From NCBI GenBank assembly GCA_000231825.2, contig JH720300.1, forward strand, positions 614,480 to 678,479: a DNA stretch of 64,000 nucleotides. Reading direction: 5' to 3'. Origin of the DNA: Tetrahymena elliotti 4EA (Eukaryota; Ciliophora; Oligohymenophorea; Hymenostomatida; Tetrahymenidae). Shown here in pieces: positions 1 through 11,800 of this stretch. Every line of letters starts with the position of its first letter. Within the stretch, counting starts at the first letter, position 1. The notes beneath the pieces are model-generated. The model had not been told where the DNA came from, did no database searches, and saw only the letters and a program-made list of their open reading frames with translations. Made by a program: the position numbers and the translations under genes.

Positions 1-1785
1 CATAAATAAATCACACAAAGCATTACAGAAAAAAGAGTTCTTTTTTATCTCTTATTTGAAATTACCAATACAGAAACCTTTTAAATAGGATATTTTTATA
101 AATAATTTAATTATTATTTTTTTTGTGAACTCCGTTTACTCTGTTTATCAAAACTAAAGCTTTTTAGATATTTTTATCTTAATATAAATTTCAGTACTTT
201 AGTTCTAAACTGCTATTTGATTTACTCCAAATATTTGGGATGAATGAATATTATGAACTTTATAAAAAAGTAAAAAATTTTAAAAAGAAAATTAACTACT
301 TAGCCTTCAGAGATCTTTTTCATGTAGTATTTTTCATCTCTTAAAAAATAGGTTAGAAATACTGTAAGAAAATATATAATCAAAGAATTTTTTCCTCTTT
401 CAAGATTTCTTCTGAAAATCGTATTTTCGTTTTTAAACGTGAATAAAATTAATAAAAAATATGATATAATTTCTATTCCAAATCAAATTACAAAATGTAT
501 ACATTATCGAAAAATAGAAAATAAAAAAACTTGATTGAAAACATAATCAGTATTTCAATATAAAAAATAGATTTGTATTTAAAATGATTTGAAGTTTTAT
601 CAATAAAACAAGAATCTGAGTTAATTGTATTTTTTAAAAATACTTGGGAGTGTTTTAATATTCATCCAGTAGATAAAATATTTGCTTCCTTGAAAATTTT
701 TTGTAAGAACTCTTTACCTTATCTTTTATCTAAATTTGAAATAGATTGATAACAATATTTAAATCAGCACAATTGATAAATATTTTGTAACCAAAAAATT
801 ATAATCTTTCTTTAATTTTTATCAATCACGAATCTTCAATCGTAAAGCCGTCTTCAATTTTTTAAGCAAATTTTAGTTTATTTTTAAAAAAAGTAAGCCA
901 TTTCTGAGTAATGAAAAGTACAATTACTAAAAAAATTCATTTAATTATTAATAAAATACTTCTAACAAAGTAAATATTTATAGACTATTCAATATTTAAT
1001 GTATAAAATACAAATGATTGTATTAATCTATTTGCTCTAGAAAAGGCTTACGAGCTCTTGAATGATATCACATTTTTTAATTTGTATTTTAAGTTTCAAA
1101 ATTAGAAGAGACAAAAAAAATATTATGAAAAATAAGAATTGAATGATTTAGTTAAGGAAATAAAGAACTGAAGAGTAATTTTGAAAAAATAGATAGATTA
1201 ATAGATAGTATAAAAAATAAAAAAACAATTAATAAAGAAAAATGTTAAATTGTAAATGAATGAGTTTTAATAATTATTAAAATCATAATTTAAAATTAAA
1301 CATTGATGAAATTTAATACTTATTTACACATTTTCTTTAGCTAGATATCCTTTTAATTTATTTAAAGTTTATTTTAAATTAATCTTAATGATTTTTACAC
1401 ATTTTTATATAGCTTGATATCCTTTTATATATTTAGAGTTTATTTCAAATTAATCTTATTGATTTTTAGGTTGGTGTTTTATTTTCATTTAATAAAAGTG
1501 AAAAATTTTTTATTTGTTTGTTTTGTTCTTGCTTGTAAAGCAGGGCTTCATAATGTGGAATTTATAATTCTTATGGAGTTATTAATTAGCCATTTCCTAC
1601 TTAATTAGTATGACTCTATTGACTCACTACATTTGCAGATAAAGTTTTCAGTTTTGCATAATGATAATTCTCAAAATTTTCATTTAATTTCAGCTTTTCT
1701 TAGACTTTCATGTGGTGATTTTCTTAAATAGAGTTTAAAATCTAGTTCAAATGTTATTTAGATGGAGATTTCTAATGAGTCTATC
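1..1785. other. A/T-rich spacer with a possible gene relic
   Basis: No intact gene is seen in this stretch. Between about 960 and 1260 on the plus strand there is a short protein-like reading with an A-L-E-K-A-Y-E-L-L-N-D segment followed by a Lys/Gln/Glu-rich helix. It recalls the end of a J domain and the charged helix of DnaJ proteins, but no HPD motif or start is visible and the frame is broken by TGA near 1167. The rest is simple A/T sequence. Confidence 0.4.
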
Positions 1786-4311
1786 TCAAGATATATTCAT
1801 TTTACTAAATATCTGACGTCCTTTTTTGTTCAATTTTACTGTTTAAAAAAATAAATATATTGTTAAATTTTAAATAATTAAATTAAATTTTTACATGGCA
1901 TGCTGATGGTTGTGAAATTGCATTGGGCGGGGAGATATAAATTAGGAGGATTGGCTATTTATTGATTTAGATGCATCTTGAAGCAAGTTATTATTGTTGC
2001 TACTCTTCATTGCTTACTAAGCTAAATTAAAGTTAGTATTTGTAGTGTTTTGCAAAGGTAATTGATTGCTTGCTAAAGATTATCTGTGTTACAAATTAAT
2101 ATAATAAGCTTCTGTAGCTCTATTAGAGTGTAAGTCGTTCATTCCTATTAAATTATCTTTTGATTTTCCTCTGTTTAAGCTAGTTTGTTTTTACATATTT
2201 ATTGGTTCATTGGGTTAGACTGAAATCTGAATCTGAGGAGAATTAAGTTATGTTTTACTTATTGATAAGCTATTGATTTTCCTATAGAAGGATGATCTTC
2301 TTTTCTCTTCATTTTGTTCAGAATCAATTAAAATCATTGGTTCTTTCTTCAGTAATGATTATTAATTTTATTATAATTAAGTAACAGCTAAAGTTTCTCT
2401 TCTGTGCAAGTAGTTTTTCATTATCAGTTATTATTCATTTTAACTGTTTTGTTGTGTTTGTCTTTGGGAGCAAGAGTTATCAATAAGAGAGATTCTTTTA
2501 TTTTCATTTGATTCAAGAGGAAAAATAATAGGTTAAGAAGGAATTTTTCTAATACCTGTAATAGGTGTGAAACTCAATTGCTTTTCACCTTAATCACTAT
2601 TTAATTTTTATTATGAAGGCGTTGTTGTAATTATTTCTTATTGAGTAATTCTAATATTATTCTAAATATCTTTAGTGTTTTGGTTACACAATGATATTCT
2701 AGTGGCGAATTCAGAAGGAGCTCTAGCCTAAATGAAGCTTGTTTATTTTTTCATTTGTATTTCTTGTGGTTCTAATTAATTTGAAGGATTTAATTAAACT
2801 GGTAGTGATTATTATTTATGTAGATTATTTTAATGATTTTTTGTTTAAATGTGGTTCAGTCCTTCTTATATCTTAACTGATTAAGGATTAAATATATTTT
2901 TAGGTTTGATTTAACTGATAGAAACATTGCCTTATTATTAAACTTATTTTTATTAGGTTTTATTATTTGAAATAGGTGAGCTATCATCATTCAAAGTTTA
3001 TATGTATTACTACTGTCCTTTCATATATGCTTGCTCATAAATTGGAGATTTTTCACCCAGATGTTACATAGGTTTGATACTGTTGGTGCTTTAAGATACA
3101 GATATGGGGAATTTTTAGACATTCTTTGTTGATTTAGGAGTTGTAGCCGATGTTTCTAGCTTTTGTTTGAAATGAATCGCTATCTTATTTGATACTAGAA
3201 TATTTTTGATAAAAATTTTTATTTAATCAAAATAATTATCGTCGCGAAAAGCGTTATGATCTCCCTAGAATATAAAATATGAGGACTTTCCACCATATTT
3301 CTAAATGAGCTTTTCAGAGTGAGTGTGTTTAATAAGCTTATCGTCATGAGAGTAGCAGAATAAGGCAGGATATTGAGTGCATTTACCAATTTGCTTGTCA
3401 ACTTCTAATGAAAATATATCACAACCTTGAGTCATCTATTTAACTAGCTCTCTAATATACTCAAAGCTCATTCCAGCAATAAATCCTCCCAAGAATGCCA
3501 TTTTGTCATCAGCTATTTCAGTTGCTAATTATTTTAATGAGCAAAAAGGAGAATCTACTATAATAGCTATCACATGCTTTAAAGCAAATGGCTTGTTAGC
3601 ACTGTAAAGAAGTGAAGTTACTCCTCCCATAGATCTACCATATAAAATAAACTTTTGATAGTTATATTTAGATACTAGGGTTTCTAAAACAACTTGCAAG
3701 TCATCTTACTCTTTTATACCCAAAGTAACAAAATCACCTTCACTTCTTCCACATCCACTAAAGTCAAAGCTGCATAGATCAACTCCTAATTTGCTCACAA
3801 TATGCTTGACAGCCGGTACTGAGTCTAAACGAGTACCTGCATTACCATGTAAATAAACTACTGCCACTTGCTTAGATTAAACTTGGTTGTTTGAGTAAAT
3901 TGAACACTATAATTTCTCCTTTCTAAGGTTTTAAACTTAAAAATCTGTCCTTTCCACATGTAAATTCTGTAAGGTAAATCTTGGAGATACCATTTCGTCT
4001 AAATTTTACTTTCCATATCCTTTTATAAAAAAAATCAACATATTAATTAACTTAAAACCCAAATGATTAATTAATTTAATGGCTGGTTCAACTTTATTAT
4101 ATTAAAGCAAAACTCTAATATCATTTGCAATTTATTGAAGAGGTTGACTTAAAAACCTTTTCTGAATCAAAATACTCAAAGAAAACAAAATAAAAATAAA
4201 CGGAAATCATTTAGTAATACCTAATTCAGAAACGGAGTAACAATATTTTTTGGGCTTGAAGATGTAGGCCAGTTTACTTTCAATCTCACTGTCGTTAAAG
4301 AAAAGATGCAT
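1786..4311 (-). CDS. alpha/beta hydrolase (S33/ABHD17-like) with long Gln/Asn/Ser-rich C-terminal tail
   Basis: Predicted serine hydrolase of the alpha/beta-hydrolase superfamily; relatives include ABHD17-type protein depalmitoylases and serine aminopeptidases, so the substrate is open. One intron (4020-4220, phase 1) joins a 30-residue first exon to the rest, giving 774 residues with a TGA stop at 1786-1788. Visible: the oxyanion-side motif LHGNAG, the nucleophile elbow GRSMGG with Ser about residue 160, an Asp in SHDDK, and His about 285 in GDHNAF, so the catalytic triad is complete. The hydrolase core ends near residue 310. The remaining 450 residues are low-complexity, full of TAA/TAG-encoded Gln plus Asn, Ser and Pro, with no recognised domain. 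An alternative reading of part of the intron as coding exists but does not keep frame with exon 1. ATG at 4311 is the first in frame. Confidence 0.85.
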
Positions 4312-5452
4312 TGCTTAACAAGAATATTTTAATCTAATAATGAAAGTAAATGTGTATAAAATAACAGGACTTTTAATAGCTAAATGCCGTTCCCCTTTTG
4401 TATAAATAAGGTTGATGTTTGTTTAGGTAATAAATCTTTTTTATATATTTTAATGATAAAGTAAGTACTTGTTAAGATAACTTTTAAATGATTTTTTACT
4501 ATTTGAAATTTAACTTTTTTTTGTTTCGTTATAAAAGTTAAAAGTGTAAAAATTAATTAATCTATCAACTGTAAAAATTTTACTATGACATTTAAAATAA
4601 TAAAAAAGTGAAGCAATATTTTAATATAATTTATGCTGCTTGATACATTCAAAAACCACCTAATATAAATTACTAGATACTATCATTGATTCATTCATCC
4701 ATTGAGCCATTTAATTTTACAATAAATATTTCTATGGTGGAATAATAAATTAAACTTTCTTTATATCCAAAATATTAATTCTTTGCTACACAACTAACAA
4801 CAATTTATTTCAAATAAATTTTATTTATAATTTATAATTCCTCTTTTATTCATATATTTTTATCTCTCTCTACAGATTTTTTAAAGAATAATCTTAACTT
4901 ACAAATGAATGAACAATCACTATAAAATATCTTTATCTTAAAAATTATTTTCTTTTTTCTTCAATTTCTACTGAAAAAAATTTTCATTTTCGCTCTATAC
5001 ATGTTTTTATTTAAAAAATAAATTAGAACTTTTAGAATATTGAAAGATAATTGGAAAATTATTGAATGGAGTCTAATTTAATATTTAAAAAATTTTTGAA
5101 ATTAATTTTCTAATGAAGAGTTATATTGAATTTTTATTATGTCTTCTGTTTATAAAATGATTAGAGTTAAATTTCAAAATCATCAAAATTGAAATCGATT
5201 TTACTTCATATTTATGATATCAGTTTCTAAAAATGGTAATTGTAGTTTTTTTTGTATGACATTAACTAATTGCTTTTATAAAATATAAAAAATAATATTT
5301 TATTGGTATAATTTGAGTAAAAATTATATTGTAAAATTATTATTGTTTTTTTATTTATAGTTTATGAAATTATTCATCTAGTGATTTACTTTTATGTGAA
5401 ACTTAATAAATTTTAACCATTATCTTAGATTATTTCTTCTGAAATATCATAA
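4312..5452. other. spacer, no gene seen
   Basis: A/T-rich intergenic stretch between the divergent hydrolase start and the tRNA gene. It presumably holds the hydrolase promoter, but no motif can be pointed to. Both strands are littered with TGA and show no codon pattern. Confidence 0.6.
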
Positions 5453-5525
5453 TCCCCTATAGTCTAGCAGGTTAGGATAGAAGGTTTTCACCCTTCAGAC
5501 CCGGGTTCAAGTCCCGGTGGGGGAA
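5453..5525 (+). tRNA. tRNA-Glu (anticodon UUC)
   Basis: Seventy-three nucleotides fold as a full cloverleaf without intron. The acceptor is TCCCCTA against TGGGGGA with one T-G pair. The D arm contains GTCTAGCAGGTTAGGA. The anticodon stem GAAGG/CCTTC encloses loop TTTTCAC, giving anticodon TTC (Glu). The T arm is CCGGG-TTCAAGT-CCCGG, which also holds the Pol III B box. It stands out as the only GC-rich island in the region. CCA is not encoded. Confidence 0.97.
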
Positions 5526-5528
5526 TTA

Positions 5529-5534
5529 TTTTTT
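5529..5534 (+). terminator. RNA polymerase III T-run terminator
   Basis: Six consecutive T residues begin 4 nt after the tRNA-Glu discriminator base, the usual place for Pol III termination. Confidence 0.75.
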
Positions 5535-5734
5535 ACTATTAAAGTAAAGTTAATTTTTTATTGGAATTTAAAAATAGAAAGAAAAGAAGTTAATCCCATA
5601 AAGTAAAACAACAAAAAATGATACAATTTAAAAGAAAAATAAATATAAATGATCATTTAATTATTAAAAAGGTAATTAGATATTACATATTAAATATAAA
5701 ATTACATTGATTTTTAAACTTTTTTTTTATAAAA

Positions 5735-8130
5735 TCAAACTACATCGTTTTTCATAATAGATTAAATTAATTTTTTGCTGTTTGTTATATGAGTTGTAGC
5801 AACTACAATTTCTCTTTCTATTTTAATAATTAAATTATTTTTAAATAAATATTTTAGTTTTATTTTTTTTAAATAATGATTTACTTGTTAACTTTGAAAG
5901 AAGTCTAATTGCAGATATTTCACCATAAGTTACGCCTCCTATAAAGTAAACTAAAATTGCATTTTTATTTTGCAACTTCATGTACTTTGATGGTTCTGGG
6001 AAATCTTACTTTCCAGGTACATTCTTAATATATTCAGCAATGTGTTTCCAAGTTTATCTTTTTAAAGCATGCTCAACTAAACGTACACTTTGAAATAAAA
6101 AATATTTTAATTTATGAATAACTATTAATTCTTTATTACGTGAGAGGGCAATAACCTGAAAAAGCATAAGCAGGATCTTAGGGATTATCTATGACTACTT
6201 CATCATCAACAAGTTTTAGGTTTTCTTTAAGTTTTGGCCAATAATTTTTACTGCCATCCTATTTATTCAAAATACCAATCTAATTCAATCTCATAATAGT
6301 AATTAAATGTCTAAATCCATATTCCTTTTTAAAAAATTTATTTTAAATCCTTCAAAACTTAACTAAATAATATATATAATCAAATTACATGTACAATTTC
6401 TTTTCTAATGTCATCAAATGACTTAGGTTTAATACCTTTATCTACCAAAGATTACAAACATAATAATCTTAAAGCTTTTTCCAAAGGAGCGCCTAAGCCA
6501 ATAATCATCTCAATATATTCAAGTGCTTAGTTAGAACTTACTCCTAAAATTGTACTTTATTCAATCATTAAATCTTTATAGAATTCAATTGTTCTCATTT
6601 TTTCAACAATGCTGCATTACAAGTTAACATCTATATTTTTATTTGAAAGAAAATTAAATAAAGTCTTAATTATAAAAATTTACGATCTTCAATATGTCTT
6701 TGATCTTTAGTGATTTTTTCAACAATCTTAATGCATTTTTATAGATCTTCTTAAGTCTTATTTTACTTATAATTTTGTATGGTTTCTTTGATTCTTTGAA
6801 GTTCTAAAGCTTAATTAGTAACAATTTCTCTTGATTTAGAAATTTACTAATCTCTAATAGTAGAATAAACAGAATTATTATCACTTGATAACTTCATAAG
6901 CATAGGTTTTCCTGCTTATCCACCTATGAGAGCTCCATCACTTATTCTTAATAGATTTCCATTAATTCCATAAAAATCATCAATTAAACCTTCATATACT
7001 AATTATGAGCAAAGTGGTGTGATAAAGTCAATATTTCTATCCAACAAAATCATAGTTTCAAACTCGCTTTATGAATAATCTTATGAAATTCCTTTTGTTT
7101 CCTCATCTGCATTTAAAATATCCATAACAATCTATTTTTATTTAAATTAATTATTTAAAACCATTTTTTACATTTTAAAATGATAAAAAAGTATTTGTTT
7201 GTTTGTTATTCATATATAAAAAATTTATTTATTGCTTACACCAGCTCCATCTCCCTTGAGGAATATGTTTGGTATCTTTCCATATATAATTTAAAGTCTT
7301 TGAATAGATTCTGCAACATAGCAATAAGTAGAGAAGTCATTATCTAAATACATACTGATGAATGAACTAGGCATTTCTAAAGAAAGTAGGTCTTAGTCGA
7401 TAGGAATCAAGTCAAAACTAAAATCAATAATTCTTATTAAATCGTCTGTTATACCTTTTTCATCCTATGCTTCTTTACATAAAGTTGTTCTTTTAGGCCA
7501 ATAGATTAAATAGAATTCTTTTTTAGTTTGTTATTATTAATTATTTGCTGCAGCTTTTTTGCCTTGATTTGGTTTAGGAGCATTTTCTTTGTCTAAATAT
7601 TCTTTTATTTAATCTAAGTAATCAACCTTGGGCTATATAAAAATAATGACCTTATCTGCAGATAAATTTTCATGCTTTTAATTATCAAAATAAAATAAGT
7701 AAATATAACAATAAGGCATTCAATAAAGATTAGCAAAGAACATTTATGTGTGATTTTGCAATCAAGATATTGCAAATAAATTAAAATGCTCAGTTATTAA
7801 ATATCAATATTATGAATAAAGTAAGTACCAAGGTGTTATTAATATGAGAGATTATTTCTACATTTAATTTGTTAAGAGCAGCAGAATCCAATGTTAAATT
7901 TAAAGCTACTTTTACTTCATCATCATATATCAAATGCTTCTTTCCTTCAATCTGACATTTATAATATAATATTTATCAGTATTAATTTATCTTACTCAAT
8001 CAAAATCTATTACTTAATCAAAAAGTTAAGAGAGCTTAGTCCTCAAATATTCCAAAAAAAGAGAGGAACTAAAGACTGTTTCAACTTCTTCCCCTTGGTT
8101 TTTAAATATTTCATTGTACAATTCATTCAT
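5735..8130 (-). CDS. VPS33: VPS33 homolog, Sec1/Munc18-family vacuolar sorting protein
   Basis: SM-family protein, core of the HOPS/CORVET tethering complexes, which binds SNAREs to drive endosome-lysosome fusion. Several introns; roughly 600 residues. Family landmarks in order: DLIPIDQDLLSLE, a Y..AESIQ segment and YGKIPNIFLKGDGAG; then ILLDRNIDFITPLCSQLVYE and GLIDDFYGINGN (the hallmark domain-3 region), then LLRISDGALIGGQ. A Tyr-Gly-Phe segment precedes the SGYCPL-like region, and the C-terminus reads GGVTYGEISAIRLLSK followed across an intron by the IVVATTHITN strand. It ends at TGA 5735-5737. Start ATG at 8130 has an in-frame TGA 18-20 nt upstream. First intron splices DQ to IEGKK in phase 0. 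Ciliates often carry several VPS33-like genes, so A/B type is not assigned. Confidence 0.95.
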
Positions 8131-8831
8131 TTCTACAAACCTAAATCACTAACTAGCTAATCTTATAAAAATTAATATTTTTTGGCCAATCTATTTTGAA
8201 GTTAATAAATCAATTAATTTAATTAATTAATAATTCAATAAATCAATCAATTTATATTTTTTTCTGATAAGTTTCTAATTAGAAAGATTTAAATATCCTA
8301 AAATTCTCAAAGCAAGCATATCTTATACTAACTTTATTATCACAATTGGATGATAAATAAATCAAGAATCAAGCATTCATTCTTTTATTAGTTAAAATTT
8401 ATCTTATTTATCTATTTTTGATAATAATGTTAGATAGTTTCTAATTAGAATATCTAATATTCTACTATTAAAACTCTATTCTAAATTTCAAATCCATCTT
8501 AGTATTTTATATTTTATAATGTAATAATCCTTAGCTATAATATTAACATTTTGTGATTTTGATAAATTTACAGAACAAAAGTAGAGAGAAGAGAAAATGA
8601 TATACATTCTGATGTATTAAAATCAGAAAAAAATTTCATCAAAGGTTATTAATAACATGAAATAAATAATTTTTTCTATGTTAAATTTTAATAAGCTGAA
8701 TAAAAAAATATTAGGATAAACTGAAAGTATTTGATAGAAAAATAGTGATATGTAATTACTAATAAAGTTTATTATGAAAAATTTAATATTTATATACAAA
8801 TAGAGAGAATTTATTAATTTTAAAACTATTT
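8131..8831. other. spacer with ATTA/AATC-type simple sequence
   Basis: Intergenic DNA between the VPS33 start and the end of the next minus-strand gene. It holds runs of AATTAATT and CAATCAAT around 8200-8250. No coding signal; presumably VPS33 5' leader and promoter. Confidence 0.5.
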
Positions 8832-11800
8832 TCAGTTACCAACCCCAAATTTATTCTATTTTAAGTATTGTAAGAATAGATTGTTTTCCATTATTAGGTT
8901 GATATGGAAAAGTGTAAGAAGATTTTTTGATTTTGTTAAATCTCTTTTCAATCTTTTATATAGAAGATTCCATGTGATAGAATAAATCAGAGCTATCATT
9001 ACAATTTAAGCTGAAAATATTATAATTTGTCTGTTCTAGAGTTAACTGTAATATCTTTGTTAATAATCTACTAAAAAATCATCCATTCCATCACAGATAT
9101 ACCCTAAATAACGAATAGATTCATTTAAATCTGAGACAAAATAATTTTACTGTTATTATGATTCTAAAAATGGGAAAATTTGTTACATACCTGCATAGTC
9201 AGGTTAATAATAAAAAGTCAAAGTAGAAAAAACTGATGTTATTTATTTTAGAGATAAAATTAATCCTGAATTGAATATCCCTTAACTGTAATCCTTACAA
9301 CTCATATTACTTAAATCTGAATCGAAATATTGTGGATAATTCTATGCAACTTTGCAAATACTATCATTCAATATACCTATAAACACTTTTTAATAGAGAC
9401 TTGAGTCAAAATTGAAGTTACCTTCCTATCCTATTAATTCCTACAAGCTATCCATTTATGATTAGACTTAAGGTTGTAATACATTCATAACTTAATTGTA
9501 ATTTAGTGTAATCATCTTATTCAGAAATTCAGTATTAGTTTTTCCAAAGTAGGCAAACACCCAAAGAGAGAAATGGTTAGCTTATGCACTATATAAAAAC
9601 TTTTATACATTTAATATTGTTATTCTCTGCTAAACTATGCTATTACACTCGTTGGTAAAATTATTAGTTGTAATTAAATTTACAGTTGGGAATATCATCA
9701 AAATTAATACAATAAATAGAGTGACTAACAAAATAAATGAATCCATTTTAGGTAAGGATGTGAAAGAAGCGATTGATCTGTTTCTTTTTTGAGGAAGCCT
9801 TTTAACATAAGCAGTTTTAATAGTATTTGATCTAGTCAGTCCATGTTGATTACTTTAAGTAACTAGTAATTTTTTATTTCTAGCTTTGTGAGTTAGAGCA
9901 CGTTAGTTATGGAAGTAATTGTTTGGTTTGTTTGCTGGATCTCCATTACTGGAATTCTCTTGTGTTTGTTTTTCAGCTATCGATTGAATTTCCTTGTTAA
10001 TTTAGTGAATAGCATTATTCATTTTACTTATGTTTTAATTAGAAAGCTCAGCCATATCCATATTAAATAGACAATATTCTAACAGATCAACATATTTTTA
10101 TATCTTTTCTGGAGAAAAGCTACCAAATAGCTTTAAAATTTTTTCTTTTTACTTCTTGATCAGTATACTTAAAGGGATTAAAGTGAAAGAGATAAAAATA
10201 CTGACTCCTAAAAAGATAAATAGATTAGCATACATCATGTAAGTGATATAGTTAAATTTAGATTCTGCAAACTACTAAACTTTCTTTTATAGGTCAGAAG
10301 TATTTTAGTATATTGTTAAAAAGTTAGTCCATATTTCAATTAGATCATTCTAATCTGTAATATCATTTTACATAGTACTTAGTAATGCAGCTGCATTAAC
10401 TAAAAGGTATAAATTTGGAATTATTACATCCATGAATGAAGACTCACCAGCTAAACTTAACTTTGTTTTAATATTAAGATCTGCTGTATAAGTTAAAGAA
10501 TTTTATAAATTATAAATATCTTATACTGATTACTTTAAATTTTAAGAATATTTTTCAAAATCTGATTTCGCTATTCCTGCCTCAAACTTTAATACATCTG
10601 GCTGAAAAAAGGAAGAATTAAATTAAAGTAGCAAAGCATAAGATTCATTTGATAGAGATTTAAGGATATTAAAGAGAGAATTATTAAATAAGTCTAAGGT
10701 GTTAAAGTTAGAATTGTATAGAGTAAAAGTCGAGTAAATTTGCTGATATTAAACTACAGTCAAAATAAGCAATAATGTAAATGAAAGCACCCCAGTAAAA
10801 ATAAAAAACTTGAGACCATCAGTATCTTGCTTGGAATATATTTTTTTAATAATTAACTTTTTCTTTTGCTCTTATATACTGTAATTGCTTGATCTTAAAC
10901 TGGATATTTCGTGTTGTTCATCTCTTTTAGCCTCATCTTCATCCTAGATTATTGTATTTGAAGAAAATTTCGAGCTTTTTGAATTATTTTGCTGCGCTTC
11001 AGCTTTTTTCTTTTCTTTTTTCTTCTCATTTTCTTCTTCGATAATAGCTTTGTTCTAAATTTATCTCATACTGTCATTATATTGTTTTAATGTATATTAT
11101 GAAGTTGATACACTCTTTTCACGAGCCTTGGCTCTTACTATTTGTTATTACTAGTTTAATTCATTATTCATTATCAGCTTATAAGAATTTTATTGTTCTT
11201 TCACAAAATCGCTTTGATTTTCTTAATTAACTTCAGCTAATTGTTAGATTTAAAATATTAATTTTATTTTAAAAAATAATTTTTTACTTTCAGGAATCTA
11301 TTCGATTTTCTTCATGCTGCTTATCCTTGCTTCTGGTCTTTATTTTGCTAATAGACTAAAATCACCTTGTCTTAATACTCTATTTAAATTAGGGTCTTCA
11401 AATTAAATTTTTGGAGATATAAGACTTCTATGAGATTCCCTTGGAGATATAGCTGTGAACATTTCTTTTTATTGAAAATTAAATTCGAGAGGATATCTCG
11501 GAGAAGGGTAAGTGAGATCAGATTAATATTTCAAAATAAGAGAGTTTTGATCATTTTCAATATGTTCTTATTTATGTTCCATAATCCCTACAGTTTCTCT
11601 TCTAGTTTAAATTTCTGTTGATTAGTTTAATGCATGAACTTCTTAAGCAACATGTCTTTCAGCTACATCTATAGGAATAATCATAGTGCTTTATTTAGCA
11701 ATAGGTGATAAAATCTAATCGATATCATTCTTGTCTTAAGGTAGTTTTGGCTTTAGTTATTTAAAAATACTCTAAGTATGTTGCAACTATTTGCTATCAG

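Noticed and set aside
4030..4220. Extra coding exon in the hydrolase gene
   Set aside because: The segment reads fairly well as protein, but including it breaks phase with exon 1, while treating 4020-4220 as one GT..AG intron keeps all phases correct.
7891..8160. 89-residue plus-strand ORF
   Set aside because: It lies antisense to the first exons of VPS33, whose minus-strand reading matches a conserved family.
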